A DNA stretch of 55,563 nt, taken from contig JAFGBU010000038.1 of the NCBI GenBank assembly GCA_016932995.1, positions 1 through 55,563 on the forward strand. Reading direction: 5' to 3'. Shown here in pieces: positions 32,731 to 42,564 of this stretch; the stretch's first letter is position 1, and each line of letters starts with the position of its first letter. The DNA comes from Desulfovibrionaceae bacterium (lineage in GTDB: Bacteria; Desulfobacterota; Desulfovibrionia; Desulfovibrionales; Desulfovibrionaceae). A program made the translations under genes and the position numbers. The notes below the pieces were generated by a model. That model saw only the letters and a list, made by a program, of their open reading frames with translations, did not search any database and had not been told where the DNA came from.

Positions 32731-34587
32731 ATGCGCCGCCCCCAGCACAAGCACACGATCAAATACAAGCTCTTCCTGCTCGCGCTGGCCCTGGTCTGGG
32801 GCGCGTCCGCCGCGCATGGGGCCGAATTGCAACCCCCCAGCCGGGACATCCCCATGTCCTTTGACTGGGGGCTGTACCGTTTGCCCGGAGACAACGGCCG
32901 AGCGGCCCTGTTGGCGGTGCTGAACATCGAGCCGGACCCGGGCTGGCACACCTACTCCCACGACCCCGGGCCCCTGGGAAAGCCCCTGGTCCTTCGGGCC
33001 TCGGCCCTGCCGGGCAACGAGCCCCTGGCAGTGGCCTATCCGCCCGGCAAGGCCGTGCGCGACGAATTCGACCCCTCAAGGACCTATTCGGCCTACCTCG
33101 GGCCGACCCCGCTGTTCATCGCCCTTTTGCCGGACCGGGCCCCGGCCGGGATACAGGCCCGGATCGAGCTCCTGCTCTGCTCCAGGACCAAGTGCCTGCC
33201 CGTGAGCCGGGACCTGGCCTTTGATCCGCCGGACCAGGACCCCTCGACCCTGCCCAGGGCCGAGGACCAGCCCTGGTGGCCGGACTGGCTCGCGGTCCAG
33301 AACGCGTCCCAAGCGGCCGGGCCCGTGGAAAAGGCCACACCTGCGACCGAGGACTGGGGCTTCAGCCCGAGATACCTTGCGCCCGGCCTCGAGGTGACCG
33401 GCCTCGGCGCCGCGATCCTGTTCGGGCTGCTGGCCGGACTGCTTCTCAACTTCATGCCCTGCGTGCTCCCGGTCATCAGCCTCAAGCTGTCCACCCTGCT
33501 CTCGGCCTCCTCGGGCAAGGGCAGGGTCCTGAGGCAGGAGATATTCCGGGCCCACAACCTGTTCTTCGCCCTGGGCGCGCTGACCTATTTCCTGGTGCTC
33601 GCGGTCCTGCTCTGGGGCACGGGCCAGGCCTGGGGGGAGCTGTTCCAAAGGCCCGAGGCCGTGCTGTTCATGATCGCGGCCGTGTTCGCCCTGAGCCTGA
33701 GCCTGTTCGGGCTCTACCACCTGCCCATCGTGGACCTGAAGTTCGACCGGGGATCCGACAGGCCCAAGACCCAGGCCTTTTTGACCGGGGTCCTGGCGAC
33801 CCTTCTGGCCACGCCCTGCAGCGGCCCCTTTCTGGGCGGGGTCCTGGGCTGGGCATTGATCCAGCCGCCGCAGGTCGTGGCCGCGGTGTTCGCCAGCATC
33901 GGCCTGGGCATGGCCTTTCCCTACCTGGTCATGGCCTTTTTCCCAAGCCTGGTGCGCCTCTTCCCCAAGCCCGGGGCCTGGGTCCGGCATGTGGAAAGGG
34001 CGGTGGCCTTCTTTCTCATGGCCACCTGCCTGTACCTGCTGACCATCCTGCCCCAGGACCTGCGCCTGCCCTGCCTGGCGGTGCTCTGGGTGGTGGGCGT
34101 CGCGGCCTGGTTCTGGGGCCTGGCCCCGGGCCTGGGCAGGGCAGGCAACCTGATCTTCAGGCTGACGGCCGCGGCCCTGGTCGCCGGGGCCCTGTGGTGG
34201 GCGCTTCTGCCTCGGGCGGACCAGGGCCCGCGGGAAAAGTTCGAGCCCCAAAACCTGAGGGCCGCGCTGGGCCAAAAGGCGGTCCTGGTGGACTTCACCG
34301 CGGACTGGTGCCCGACCTGCAAGTTCCTGGAGCAGACCGTGCTGACCCCGGCAAGGCTCCTGAAGCTCAAGGAAAAACACGGCCTGGTCCTGCTCAAGGT
34401 CGACCTGACCGAGGACTCGCCCCAGGGCGAGGCCCTGCTGCGCGCCCTGGGCGGCAAGAGCATCCCCCTGGCCGCGATCTTCCCCCGGGGGCCTGAGAGC
34501 TCCTCGCCCCTGGTCCTCAGGGACCTGTTCACCCCGGGCCAGTTGGAAGAGGCCCTGGACGAAATCCTGCGGCCCCAGGAACCCTGA
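32731..34587 (+). CDS. Protein-disulfide reductase, DsbD family
   Basis: 618 residues with the three-part DsbD architecture. A signal peptide (to about residue 30) leads to a periplasmic domain with C150 and C155 (LLCSRTKCLP). An eight-helix membrane domain has paired redox cysteines near 244 (FMPCVLPV) and 363 (ATPCSGPF). A C-terminal thioredoxin-like domain has WCPTCK near residue 526. It moves electrons from cytoplasmic thioredoxin to periplasmic thiols, for example for cytochrome c maturation. The CPTC active site differs from the CVAC of E. coli DsbD. The ATG at 32731 gives a clean signal peptide but has no ribosome site; the bases before it are AT-rich (TATAAAATA). Confidence 0.87.
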   Translation: MRRPQHKHTIKYKLFLLALALVWGASAAHGAELQPPSRDIPMSFDWGLYRLPGDNGRAALLAVLNIEPDPGWHTYSHDPGPLGKPLVLRASALPGNEPLAVAYPPGKAVRDEFDPSRTYSAYLGPTPLFIALLPDRAPAGIQARIELLLCSRTKCLPVSRDLAFDPPDQDPSTLPRAEDQPWWPDWLAVQNASQAAGPVEKATPATEDWGFSPRYLAPGLEVTGLGAAILFGLLAGLLLNFMPCVLPVISLKLSTLLSASSGKGRVLRQEIFRAHNLFFALGALTYFLVLAVLLWGTGQAWGELFQRPEAVLFMIAAVFALSLSLFGLYHLPIVDLKFDRGSDRPKTQAFLTGVLATLLATPCSGPFLGGVLGWALIQPPQVVAAVFASIGLGMAFPYLVMAFFPSLVRLFPKPGAWVRHVERAVAFFLMATCLYLLTILPQDLRLPCLAVLWVVGVAAWFWGLAPGLGRAGNLIFRLTAAALVAGALWWALLPRADQGPREKFEPQNLRAALGQKAVLVDFTADWCPTCKFLEQTVLTPARLLKLKEKHGLVLLKVDLTEDSPQGEALLRALGGKSIPLAAIFPRGPESSSPLVLRDLFTPGQLEEALDEILRPQEP

Positions 34588-34614
34588 GGCCCAAGACAAA
34601 CAAAGGAAAAAAAA

Positions 34615-35805
34615 ATGATCAACTTCCAGATACACATCCCCACGCGCATCCTGTTCGGGGTCCGGGCCCTGGAGGAGCTGGCCTCCACCCCCCACCTGCC
34701 CCGGGGCAACTCGGCCATGATCGTCATCGGCCAGTCCGGGGCCATGATCGAGCAGGGCTACCTGGCCAGGGTCCAGGGCTGCCTGGCCGAAAACCGGGTC
34801 AAGTCCCTGATCTTCGACAAGATCAGGCCCAACCCCGAGACCGACGAGGTGGACGAGGCCGCGGCCCTGGCCAGGGAGATGGGCGTGGACTTCGTGCTCG
34901 GCCTGGGCGGGGGAAGCACCATGGACTCGGCCAAGGCCATAGCCCTGACCGCGGCCAACGGCGGGCGCTGCTGGGACTACGCGCCCAGGGGCAGCGGCAG
35001 GGGCCTGACCCCGGCCGCAGGGGCCCTGCCCGTGGTCGAGGTGCCGACCACGGCCGGCACCGGCAGCGAGGCCGACCCCTGGGCGGTGATCACCAAGAGC
35101 GGGGGGCCGGAAAAGATCGGCTTCGGATTCGACTCGACCTTTCCCCATTTGTCCGTGGTCGATCCCGAGCTCACCGTGTCCTCGCCGCCCAAGCTCACCG
35201 CCCTGACCGGCATGGACGCCTTTTTCCACGCCGTGGAGACCTTCCTGTCCACCAAGCGCCAGCCCCTGAGCGACATGCTCGCCCTGGAGGCGGTGAACCT
35301 CATAACCCGCCACCTGCCCGCGGCGGTCAGCGACGGACAAGACATGGAGGCCCGCACCGCGCTGTCCTGGGCCGCGACCGCCGGGGGCCTGTGCCTGTCC
35401 CTTGGCCGGCCCCTGTCCCAGCACTCCATAGAGCACGCCATGAGCGCGCACTTCCCGGACATCCCCCACGGCGCGGGCCTGGTCATGCTCAGCCGGGCTT
35501 ACTTCGCCTGGCTCGGAAACAAGCGGCCCGAGCGCTTCGACGACCTGGCCGCGGCCATGGGCCTGGACAAGGCCCACGACCTGCCCGAGTCCGACAAGCC
35601 CAGGGCCTTCCTGGACCGGCTCGCCGATCTGGTCGAGGCCTCGAACCTCGCCGGGCTCAGGATGTCCGATTACGGGATCAGGCCCGAGCACATCCCGGCC
35701 ATGGCCGAGACCGCGTTCACGACCATGGGCCACCTGTTCGAGACCACGCCCGCGGCCATGACCGAAAAAGACGTGGTCGAGATACTGGAGGCGGCCTATG
35801 CCTGA
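34615..35805 (+). CDS. Iron-containing alcohol dehydrogenase
   Basis: 396 residues. NAD(P)-dependent Fe-ADH family, typical of anaerobes. The Rossmann-like domain carries GLGGGSTMDSAKAIAL (nucleotide-binding GGGS), then VPTTAGTGSEAD. Iron ligands are visible as the Asp and His of GMDAFFHAVE and the histidines of QHSIEHAMS and IPHGAGL. The alcohol or aldehyde substrate cannot be told from sequence. AAGGAAAAAAAA precedes the ATG. It is 27 nt after the dsbD-like gene, though a shared function is not obvious. Confidence 0.9.
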   Translation: MINFQIHIPTRILFGVRALEELASTPHLPRGNSAMIVIGQSGAMIEQGYLARVQGCLAENRVKSLIFDKIRPNPETDEVDEAAALAREMGVDFVLGLGGGSTMDSAKAIALTAANGGRCWDYAPRGSGRGLTPAAGALPVVEVPTTAGTGSEADPWAVITKSGGPEKIGFGFDSTFPHLSVVDPELTVSSPPKLTALTGMDAFFHAVETFLSTKRQPLSDMLALEAVNLITRHLPAAVSDGQDMEARTALSWAATAGGLCLSLGRPLSQHSIEHAMSAHFPDIPHGAGLVMLSRAYFAWLGNKRPERFDDLAAAMGLDKAHDLPESDKPRAFLDRLADLVEASNLAGLRMSDYGIRPEHIPAMAETAFTTMGHLFETTPAAMTEKDVVEILEAAYA

Positions 35806-35826
35806 GCCCCGGACCGGCCCGGGCCT

Positions 35827-35855
35827 TTGACAAAAAATCCGTTTTCCGGTTAGGG
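35827..35855 (+). promoter_or_regulatory. Putative promoter of the small membrane protein
   Basis: TTGACA (35827-35832), 17 nt, then TTAGGG (35850-35855). The -35 is perfect and the -10 poor, about 45 nt before the ATG at 35899. Confidence 0.4.
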
Positions 35856-35898
35856 ATTCAAAGGCGAGGCGAAAAAACATCCAGCCCTGGAGGACGAT

Positions 35899-36282
35899 AT
35901 GGAGGCGACGGTCCGGTTGGCCGGCGGCAGGCTCAAGTTCCCGAAGTTCCGCAGATACAAGGTGGCCTATGTGCTCCTGGCCATCCTGTTCATCATCTAC
36001 GGGATCGGGCTGTTTCTCATCCCCGTGGACTTTCCGGCCCAGATCGGCACCCTGGGCAAGGTCAAGCTCCTGCCCCTGGCCTTCTCCCTGGGCTTCATCG
36101 CCCTGAACGCCGTGCTGGTCTACATAGCCCTGCACGTCTGCAACAGGGCCATAGCCAGGCGCGAGGGCCAGGACACCTACTATCTCTCCAGGATCCGCGA
36201 CGTGTTCATCGCCGCCTTCGGGTTCGGGATCTGCGTCAGGACCATGTTCTGCATCATGTGGATCATCCAGGCCTCGGCCTGA
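35899..36282 (+). CDS. Small membrane protein of unknown function
   Basis: 127 residues. Not recognised. Three hydrophobic helices are evident at about residues 22-45 (VAYVLLAILFIIYGIGLFLI), 54-80 and 100-125, with a basic N-terminus (RLKFPKFRRYK) and a positively charged loop (NRAIARREGQD), suggesting an inner-membrane protein with its N-terminus in the cytoplasm. Two cysteines lie in the last helix. GGAGGACG precedes the ATG. A single gene, closed off by the terminator at 36310-36342. Confidence 0.72.
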   Translation: MEATVRLAGGRLKFPKFRRYKVAYVLLAILFIIYGIGLFLIPVDFPAQIGTLGKVKLLPLAFSLGFIALNAVLVYIALHVCNRAIARREGQDTYYLSRIRDVFIAAFGFGICVRTMFCIMWIIQASA

Positions 36283-36309
36283 GCGGCCCGGGACCAGGAG
36301 CTGAGGACA

Positions 36310-36342
36310 AAAAGGCCCGGACCTCTTCGGTCCGGGCCTTTT
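36310..36342. terminator. Bidirectional terminator between convergent genes
   Basis: A 14-bp perfect stem, AAAAGGCCCGGACC (36310-36323) with GGTCCGGGCCTTTT (36329-36342), and a 5-nt loop. T-runs end the stem in both directions, so it serves the small membrane protein (plus) and the M24 peptidase (minus). Confidence 0.9.
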
Positions 36343-36355
36343 ATTCGACCAAAAA

Positions 36356-37573
36356 CTAGCCGACCCGGATCATGTCGTACTTGCGGCCGGTGATGCACAC
36401 CGCGCCCGAGTCGGTGACCTCGAAGGTGTTCTCCACCCCGACCATGCCCAGCCCGAACAGGCCGTGCTTGGGCTCCAGGGCCAAAACCATGCCCGTTTCC
36501 AGGGGCCGGTCAAAGCCCCTGGCCAGGGCCGGGTACTCGTCGATGTGCAGCCCGATCCCGTGGCCCACGAACGAGACCTTGTTCCCGGCAAGGCCCATGA
36601 ACCCCTCGGCAAAGCCCTCGGCCTCGGCCCATTCCAGGCAGTGCGCGTAGAGCTCGGAGGGCCTGGCCCCGGGCCTGGCGTTCTCGGCCAGCCAGGCCTG
36701 CACGTCCATGCAGAACGAGTGGGCCGAGAGGACCGCCTCCGGGATGTCGCCCCCGGACCAAAAGACCTGGGTCTTGTCCGTGTGGTAGCCCTCCAGCAGG
36801 AACCCCACGTCCATGGCCAGGGGCTCGTCCCGCTCCCAGGTCCTTCCGGCGTAGCCCATCTGGGGCACGGCCGGATGTTCGCCCCTCAGGCCCAGGGGCC
36901 CGTTGAAGCTGCTCGGGTAGTTGCCCGAGTCCCCGGCGGACACGTGGCCCAGGAATATCTCCTCGCCAGGGGCCTGCATGCGCATCAGGCCCTGGTGGCC
37001 CAGGGAAAAGAAGACCCGCCAGCAGAGGTGCGAAATCTCCCTCTCGCTCATGCCCGGCGAGATCAGGCCCGGCAGGATGTCGTGCAGGGCCCGGTGGTGC
37101 CTCTCCCCGGCCAGGCGCATGATGGACAGCTCCCACTCGGACTTGCGCGCCCGGGCCAGGGCCAGGGCCTCGTCCCCGGGAAGGAACTCGACGTCCTTGA
37201 GCCGCTGCTCGAGCATGCCGCCGAGCTGCCAGGACAGCCCGGACCTCTCCACGGCCACGGTCCGGCTCAGGGGACAGCCCGCCTCCCGGGCCAGGCCGAC
37301 CAGGTCCGCAAAAGACCTGAACCCGACCACCCGCTCCAGGCCGGACTCCAAAAGCCCGCGCTCCAGGCCCTTGCGGAGCATGAGCACGGGCTCCCCGGAC
37401 ACGGGCAGCCAGAGGACGCCCTGGCCCAGGGTCCCGGACAGGTAGTAGATGTTGACCCGGGAGAAGACCAACAGCCCCCCGGCCCGGGGGCAGACCTCGG
37501 CCAGGGCGGCCCGGCACCTCTGCCAGCGGTCTCTGAGCTCGGTCTTGGGCACGGTGGCCAGGGCCTCGAACAT
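36356..37573 (-). CDS. M24-family aminopeptidase (Xaa-Pro peptidase-like)
   Basis: 405 residues. A creatinase-type N-terminal domain (about residues 1-150) precedes the pita-bread catalytic domain. Metal ligands are visible as the Asp of MDVGFLLEGYHTDKTQVF (two Asp), the His of FVGHGIGLHIDEYP, the Glu of LALEPKHG and the Glu of GVENTFEVT. Family members remove N-terminal residues before proline; a di-metal peptidase is likely. The ribosome site is AAGGAGGCGTCGTC before the ATG. Single gene, convergent with the small membrane protein. Confidence 0.88.
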   Translation of the reverse strand: MFEALATVPKTELRDRWQRCRAALAEVCPRAGGLLVFSRVNIYYLSGTLGQGVLWLPVSGEPVLMLRKGLERGLLESGLERVVGFRSFADLVGLAREAGCPLSRTVAVERSGLSWQLGGMLEQRLKDVEFLPGDEALALARARKSEWELSIMRLAGERHHRALHDILPGLISPGMSEREISHLCWRVFFSLGHQGLMRMQAPGEEIFLGHVSAGDSGNYPSSFNGPLGLRGEHPAVPQMGYAGRTWERDEPLAMDVGFLLEGYHTDKTQVFWSGGDIPEAVLSAHSFCMDVQAWLAENARPGARPSELYAHCLEWAEAEGFAEGFMGLAGNKVSFVGHGIGLHIDEYPALARGFDRPLETGMVLALEPKHGLFGLGMVGVENTFEVTDSGAVCITGRKYDMIRVG

Positions 37574-37672
37574 GACGACGCCTCCTTATGAGGCCCCAAG
37601 GCTTTGCAAGCCGGGGCGGTTTGCGGTAACAGCGGTTTCGATCGCACAACGAGCAAGCCCAAAGGCGGTTTC

Positions 37673-38098
37673 GTGCTCTTCAACGACAAAGAGCTAATAG
37701 CCCTGCTCGCCTCAGTCAAGACCATCGCCGTGGTCGGCGCCGTGGACAAACCGGGCAGACCCGTGGACACGGTGGCCAGGGCCCTGATCCGGGCCGGCTA
37801 CCGCGTCCTGCCCGTGCACCCCAAGCGCAAAAACGTCTGGGGCCTCGAGACCTTCGAGTCCCTGACCGCGATTGGGGAGCCCGTGGACCTGGTGGACCTG
37901 TTCAGGGCCTCGGAGCACTGCGCCGGCCACGCCCGGGAGTGCCTGGCCATGAGCCATCTGCCCAAGATATTTTGGATGCAGGAGGGCGTGGCCAGCCCAG
38001 AGGCCAGACGCATCCTCCAGGGCCGTCCGGTGACCGTGGTCCAGAACCGCTGCCTGTGGGTCGAGATCAAGCGCCTGGGCATAGGGGCCCCGCAATGA
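37673..38098 (+). CDS. CoA-binding (YccU-type) Rossmann protein
   Basis: 141 residues from a GTG at 37673 behind AAAGGCGG. Shorter starts lose the first beta strand, and the upstream extension is not family-like. The core TIAVVGAVDKPGRPVDTVARAL and AGYRVLPVHPK is the CoA-binding Rossmann signature of the YccU family; DLVDLFRASEH and KIFWMQEGV are also typical. Family role is unclear, perhaps sensing CoA or acyl-CoA. It overlaps the next gene by 4 nt (ATGA). Confidence 0.85.
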   Translation: MLFNDKELIALLASVKTIAVVGAVDKPGRPVDTVARALIRAGYRVLPVHPKRKNVWGLETFESLTAIGEPVDLVDLFRASEHCAGHARECLAMSHLPKIFWMQEGVASPEARRILQGRPVTVVQNRCLWVEIKRLGIGAPQ

Positions 38099-38550
38099 GC
38101 CAAAAGGCCTTTGAGTGCCGCCGCTGCGGCCAGTGCTGCCAGGGCCGGGGCGGCATCGTGCTCACGGCCGAGGACATCGAGCGCCTGGCCGGACACCTGG
38201 GGGTTTCCGAACCCGAGTTCCTCAGGGACTTCGTGGAGACCCAGAACCACAAGCCCGGGCTGCGCAGCGCGGACGACGGATACTGCGTGTTCTACGAACC
38301 GGACCTGGGCTGCGGCGTGCACCCGGCCCGGCCGGACATCTGCCGGGCCTGGCCCTTTTTCCGGGGCAACCTGCTGGACCCCGAGAGCTGGCGCATGGCC
38401 CAGGAGTACTGCCCGGGCATAAACCCCGAGGTGGAGCACCAAGAGTTCGCGCGCCAGGGCGCGCTGCTGCTGCGCGAGCTCGGCCTGGCCCGCGGCCCCG
38501 GCCGATGCGCGCCCAACGCCCTTGTCTGGGACCAGGCCGTCAAGCCCTAG
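38095..38550 (+). CDS. YkgJ-family cysteine cluster protein
   Basis: 151 residues. The N-terminal cysteine block FECRRCGQCCQGRGG and a later set (YCVFYEPDLGCGVHPARPDICRAWPF, in parts) are the CxxCxxCC and C...C...C pattern of the YkgJ/zinc- or iron-chelating family, which is of unknown function. The ATG at 38095 overlaps the stop of the CoA-binding gene as ATGA, indicating a two-gene unit. Confidence 0.85.
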   Translation: MSQKAFECRRCGQCCQGRGGIVLTAEDIERLAGHLGVSEPEFLRDFVETQNHKPGLRSADDGYCVFYEPDLGCGVHPARPDICRAWPFFRGNLLDPESWRMAQEYCPGINPEVEHQEFARQGALLLRELGLARGPGRCAPNALVWDQAVKP

Positions 38551-38652
38551 GGCCGCGGCCGTGAAACGCAGCGAGATGATGAAAAAAAGCCGGTTGACCG
38601 CGACACGGGGCCGCAGCGGCGCGTCTCGCGGACATAACCCCGGGGGCCGGCC

Positions 38653-39417
38653 ATGGGCCTGAGCCTCGACGAATGCTACGCCATCCTGGAGGTCGATAAA
38701 AACGCCGACCAGGAACAGATCAAAGGCGCCTTTCGCCGCCTGGCCTTCAAGCTGCACCCGGACCTGAACCCCGCACAGGACGCGGCCGGCCGTTTCAGGC
38801 GCCTCAACGAGGCCTATGTCCTGCTCAGGCAGAACGCCGGACCCGGGGCCAGGGGCCCGAACCAGGAGGCCAGGACCAGGCCGGACCTGGGGGCCGAGGC
38901 CTACAGGCGGCAGCAGCGCCAGGCCGGGCCGACGGCCGAACGCCGCAAGGAGCCCAGGGGCTTCGGCCCGAGCTTCGAGTTCAAGGACGAAGAGGTCCTC
39001 AAGGACATCCTCAAGGACCCCTTCGCGCGCAAGGTCTTTGAGGACATCTTCAGCCAGATCAAGAGGTCCAGGCCCGGGTTCAGGCCGGCCAAGAGCGCAC
39101 TGTCGAGGGAGCTGCGCCTGCGCTGGGGCGGCCGGGTCCTGTCCCTGGACTTCACCCGGGGGATTTTAAACGGCCTCAAGTCCTGGTTCAGGGGCCAGCT
39201 CGACCACGAGCAGACGGTCCGCTTCCCGGCCAACAACCTGATCCCCGGACGCCAGGTGCGGATCACGGTCCACAGGCGCTTTTCCAAGGGCCCCAAGACC
39301 GTGGAGTTCACCCTGCCGCCGGACTTCGTCCCGGGCAGGCCCATCCGGCTAAAGGGCCTGGGCCGCAGGCTAGGCCCGGCGCGGGGCGACCTGCTGCTGC
39401 GCATAATCGCCAAATAG
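38653..39417 (+). CDS. J-domain protein (CbpA-like, no zinc-finger region)
   Basis: 254 residues. The N-terminal J-domain (about residues 5-60) includes the essential HPD in [10 protein letters not shown] long linker (about 65-150) has a charged [23 protein letters not shown] patch. A C-terminal beta domain (about 180-254) resembles the second DnaJ substrate-binding domain ([15 protein letters not shown]). No CxxCxGxG repeats are present, so this is not a type I DnaJ; a type I dnaJ is at 41447-42562. A cochaperone for DnaK is likely. Confidence 0.82.
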   Translation: MGLSLDECYAILEVDKNADQEQIKGAFRRLAFKLHPDLNPAQDAAGRFRRLNEAYVLLRQNAGPGARGPNQEARTRPDLGAEAYRRQQRQAGPTAERRKEPRGFGPSFEFKDEEVLKDILKDPFARKVFEDIFSQIKRSRPGFRPAKSALSRELRLRWGGRVLSLDFTRGILNGLKSWFRGQLDHEQTVRFPANNLIPGRQVRITVHRRFSKGPKTVEFTLPPDFVPGRPIRLKGLGRRLGPARGDLLLRIIAK

Positions 39418-39502
39418 GGCCCTGACCCCGCGCTCCGGTCCCCTCTTGTTTTCCTCGGAAATATTTACTAGTGCGCAGGAAAACTCCTCAGGAGGGGCCG
39501 TG

Positions 39503-40144
39503 ATGCTGGCCATATTCGATTACCATGCCGGCAACCAGACCAGCGTTCGCCGGGCGCTCGACCACCTGGGCATCGAGAGCAGGATCACCTCGGACCCGGA
39601 GCTCCTGGACCGGGCCGAGGGCATCATCTTCCCCGGGGTCGGCGCGGCCGGGCAGGCCATGGAGGAGTTGACCTCCTGCGGCCTGGACGAGGTGCTCAAG
39701 GCCCTGATCTGGCAGGAAAAACCGCTCCTGGGCATCTGCGTCGGCTGCCAGATACTGCTCGACTACAGCCAGGAGAACAACACCAAGGCCCTGTCGATCA
39801 TCCCCGGGGAATGCCGACTGTTCAACCCCTCCTGGACCGACGAGGACAACCGGCCCATCCGCGTACCGCACATGGGCTGGAACAGCGTGCAGCTCAAGCG
39901 CGACTGCGTCCTGTTCCAGGGCCTGGAGCCCGGTTCGGAGTTCTACTTCGTGCACAGCTACTACCCGGCCCCGCCCGAGGAGTTCGTCATCGGCACGACC
40001 ACCTACGGCCGGCCGTTCTGCTCGGTCCACGGCCGACCCGGGCTGTGGGCCGTGCAGTTCCACCCCGAAAAAAGCGGCGCGCCCGGGCTCAGGATACTGT
40101 CCAACTTCCACGCCTACTGCCGGGAGGCGTCCGATGCTCAGTAA
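39503..40144 (+). CDS. hisH: Imidazole glycerol phosphate synthase glutaminase subunit
   Basis: 213 residues. Glutaminase half of IGP synthase in histidine synthesis, feeding ammonia to HisF. The catalytic triad is visible as Cys in [13 protein letters not shown], and His and Glu in [23 protein letters not shown] supplies the oxyanion region. The ATG at 39503 is the start of the family ([11 protein letters not shown]) with GGAGG 8-9 nt upstream; the frame extends further but without similarity. It overlaps hisF by 11 nt. Confidence 0.93.
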   Translation: MLAIFDYHAGNQTSVRRALDHLGIESRITSDPELLDRAEGIIFPGVGAAGQAMEELTSCGLDEVLKALIWQEKPLLGICVGCQILLDYSQENNTKALSIIPGECRLFNPSWTDEDNRPIRVPHMGWNSVQLKRDCVLFQGLEPGSEFYFVHSYYPAPPEEFVIGTTTYGRPFCSVHGRPGLWAVQFHPEKSGAPGLRILSNFHAYCREASDAQ

Positions 40145-40913
40145 GCGGATCATCCCCTGCCTGGACGTGCGCGACGGCAAGCTGACCAAGGGCGTCAGGT
40201 TCAAGGGCAACGTGGACATCGGCGACCCGGTGGAGACGGCCAGGATGTACTACGAGCAGGGCGCGGACGAGATCGTGTTCTACGACATAACCGCCTCGGC
40301 CGAGGGCCGGGGCATCTTCCTGGACGTGGTAGAAAAGGTCGCCTCGACCATCTTCATCCCCTTCTCGGTCGGCGGGGGCATAGGCAGCGTGGAGGACATG
40401 CGCGCCGTGCTCCTGGCCGGGGCGGAAAAGGTCTCGGTGAACTCCGGCGCGGTCAAGAACCCGGACATCATCAGCCAGGGGGCCGCGGCCTTCGGCTCGC
40501 AGTGCGTGGTCCTGGGCATGGACGTGAAGAGGGTCGAAAAGTCCGAGGCCGTGCCCTCGGGTTTCGAAGTCGTGATCCACGGCGGCCGCAAGCACATGGG
40601 CCTGGACGCCCTGGACTGGGCCAAGACCGGCGAGGCCCTGGGCGCGGGCGAGATCTGCCTGAACTCCATCGACGCCGACGGGACCAAGGACGGCTACGAC
40701 CTGGAGCTGACCAGGCTCATCTCGCGCAAGGTCAGGATCCCGGTCATCGCCTCGGGCGGGGCGGGCAACCCCGGGCACATGGCCGAGGCCTTCGTAAAGG
40801 GCGGGGCCTCGGCGGCCCTGATCGCCTCGATCGTCCACTACGGCGAGTACAGCATCGCCCGGATCAAGCAGGAAATATCGGAACAGGGCGTCAAGATGAG
40901 GATGGTCTGGTAG
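40134..40913 (+). CDS. hisF: Imidazole glycerol phosphate synthase cyclase subunit
   Basis: 259 residues, a (beta/alpha)8 barrel. Catalytic Asp of [15 protein letters not shown] near residue 11 and the second Asp in [14 protein letters not shown], plus phosphate-binding [11 protein letters not shown] and [11 protein letters not shown]. Together with HisH it makes IGP and AICAR. There is an 11-nt overlap with hisH, and no other his gene is in the window. It ends 22 nt before the convergent moaC, with a GCCGGGCCCGGC palindrome in the gap. Confidence 0.95.
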   Translation: MLSKRIIPCLDVRDGKLTKGVRFKGNVDIGDPVETARMYYEQGADEIVFYDITASAEGRGIFLDVVEKVASTIFIPFSVGGGIGSVEDMRAVLLAGAEKVSVNSGAVKNPDIISQGAAAFGSQCVVLGMDVKRVEKSEAVPSGFEVVIHGGRKHMGLDALDWAKTGEALGAGEICLNSIDADGTKDGYDLELTRLISRKVRIPVIASGGAGNPGHMAEAFVKGGASAALIASIVHYGEYSIARIKQEISEQGVKMRMVW

Positions 40914-40935
40914 GCCGGGCCCGGCCGGACCGGAC

Positions 40936-41445
40936 TCACTCGGCCCGGTAGTCGCCCGACTTGCCGCCGGTCTTGCGCACCAGGCGCAGGTCGGTGATGA
41001 CCAGGTCCTTCTGCACGGCCTTGCACATGTCGTAGATGGTCGCCGCGGCCACCTGGGCCGCGATCAGGGCCTCCATCTCCACCCCGGTGCGCGCCTCGGC
41101 CCGGGCCTCGGCCTCCACGATTATCGCGGACCCCGGCTCGTCGATCTCAAAACGCACGTCCACAAAGCCGAGCGGCAGGGGATGGCACAGCGGGATCAGC
41201 TCGGGGGTCCTCTTGGCCGCCAGGATCCCGGCCATGCGCGCCGCGTTCAGGGCGTCGCCCTTGGGCAGGGCCCTTTCCCTGAGCAGGCCCAGGGTCCGGG
41301 CGGACATGACCACCCTGGCCCGGACCACGGCCACGCGCAGGGTCACGGCCTTGCCCGAGACATCGACCATGCGCGGCGCGCCTTCGGCGTCCACGTGGCT
41401 CAGGACCGCGCCAGGCCCAGCGGACCGCGAATCTTGATCTGCCAT
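40936..41445 (-). CDS. moaC: Cyclic pyranopterin monophosphate synthase
   Basis: 169 residues. Makes cyclic pyranopterin monophosphate, the first stable intermediate of molybdopterin, needed for Mo/W enzymes. Conserved parts are [24 protein letters not shown] (active-site His region), [21 protein letters not shown] and KTGGKSGDY. It starts 1 nt after the dnaJ stop, apparently the last gene of the DUF4340-rpoZ-dnaJ unit. Confidence 0.95.
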   Translation of the reverse strand: MADQDSRSAGPGAVLSHVDAEGAPRMVDVSGKAVTLRVAVVRARVVMSARTLGLLRERALPKGDALNAARMAGILAAKRTPELIPLCHPLPLGFVDVRFEIDEPGSAIIVEAEARAEARTGVEMEALIAAQVAAATIYDMCKAVQKDLVITDLRLVRKTGGKSGDYRAE

Positions 41446-41446
41446 G

Positions 41447-42562
41447 CTACTCCCCCATGACCTTGTCTTTGGTCTTCTTGAAAAGCCTCTTGACCTTTTC
41501 CATGGGCTTGTGCTCCTCGAGCGCGGCGAACTCCCTGAGCAGCTCCTCCTGGCGCTTGGTCAGCCGGGTCGGGGTCCTGACCGTCACGCCCACGAGCAGA
41601 TCGCCCTTGTGCGGGCTGCCCAGGTGCGGCAGGCCCATGCCCCTGAGCCGGAAGACCTCCCCGCTGTGGGTCCCCTTGGGGATGTCCAGGGTCACCGGGT
41701 CGTCCAGGGTGGGGACCTCTATCCTGCAGCCCAGGGCGGCGTCCACGAACCCGATCTCCGCGCCCACGACCAGGTTCTGGCCCTGGCGCCTGAAATTCTT
41801 GTCCGGCTCGACGCTGATGATCACGTACAGGTCGCCCGGGGGCCCGCCGTTGATCCCGGGCTCGCCCTCGCCCCTGAGCCTGAGCCTGGAGTTGTCGTCC
41901 ACCCCGGCCGGGATGTTGACCTTCAGGTCCTTGGCCTTCTTGACCCTGCCCAGGCCGTGGCACTTGGCGCAGGGGTGGGTGATCAGCTTGCCGTGGCCGC
42001 GGCAGGAGGGGCAGGTCACGGAGATGCGGAAGAACCCCTGGGCCTGCTGCACGTGGCCGGTCCCGCCGCACTGGCGGCAGGTCTCCGGCGGATGGGCCGG
42101 GTCCGCGCCGCTGCCCTTGCACTCCGGACAGACCACTTCCATGGGCAGCTTGAGATTGACCTCCGCGCCCCTGGCCGCGTCCCTGAACGAAACCGTCAGG
42201 TTGTAGCGCAGGTCCGCGCCCGGCTGGGGGCGGTTGGCGGAACGCCGGGCCCCGGCAAAGCCGAAGAACTCGCCGAAGATGTCGCTGAAGGCCCCGAAGA
42301 TGTCGTCGGAGCTGCTGAAGCCCGAAAAACCGTTCGCGCCCAGGCCTTCGTGCCCGAACTGGTCGTAACGGGCCCTCTTGTGGGGGTCCCTGAGCACCTC
42401 GTAGGCCTCGGCCGCCTCCTTGAAGCTGGCCTCGGCCTCGGGGTCTTCGGGGTTGCGGTCCGGGTGGTGTTCAAAGGCCAGCTTGCGGTAGGCCCTCTTT
42501 ATCTCCTCGTCGCCCGCGTCGCGGGCCACGCCGAGGACCTCGTAGTAGTCACGCTTGGACAT
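41447..42562 (-). CDS. dnaJ: Chaperone DnaJ (type I)
   Basis: 371 residues with all DnaJ parts in order: J-domain with HPD ([10 protein letters not shown]), a Gly/Phe-rich stretch ([17 protein letters not shown]), four zinc-finger repeats ([24 protein letters not shown] and CAKCHGLG), and the C-terminal substrate domains. Works with DnaK/GrpE, neither of which is in the window. It begins 2 nt after the rpoZ stop. Position next to rpoZ rather than dnaK is notable. Confidence 0.96.
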   Translation of the reverse strand: MSKRDYYEVLGVARDAGDEEIKRAYRKLAFEHHPDRNPEDPEAEASFKEAAEAYEVLRDPHKRARYDQFGHEGLGANGFSGFSSSDDIFGAFSDIFGEFFGFAGARRSANRPQPGADLRYNLTVSFRDAARGAEVNLKLPMEVVCPECKGSGADPAHPPETCRQCGGTGHVQQAQGFFRISVTCPSCRGHGKLITHPCAKCHGLGRVKKAKDLKVNIPAGVDDNSRLRLRGEGEPGINGGPPGDLYVIISVEPDKNFRRQGQNLVVGAEIGFVDAALGCRIEVPTLDDPVTLDIPKGTHSGEVFRLRGMGLPHLGSPHKGDLLVGVTVRTPTRLTKRQEELLREFAALEEHKPMEKVKRLFKKTKDKVMGE

Positions 42563-42564
42563 GC

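Noticed and set aside
33076-36135. 1019-codon open frame on the minus strand across dsbD, the alcohol dehydrogenase and the small membrane gene
   Set aside because: Gln/Gly/His-rich nonsense antisense to three well-supported genes.
40914-40935. Terminator between hisF and moaC from the GCCGGGCCCGGC palindrome
   Set aside because: No loop and no T-run; such palindromes are frequent in this GC-rich DNA.
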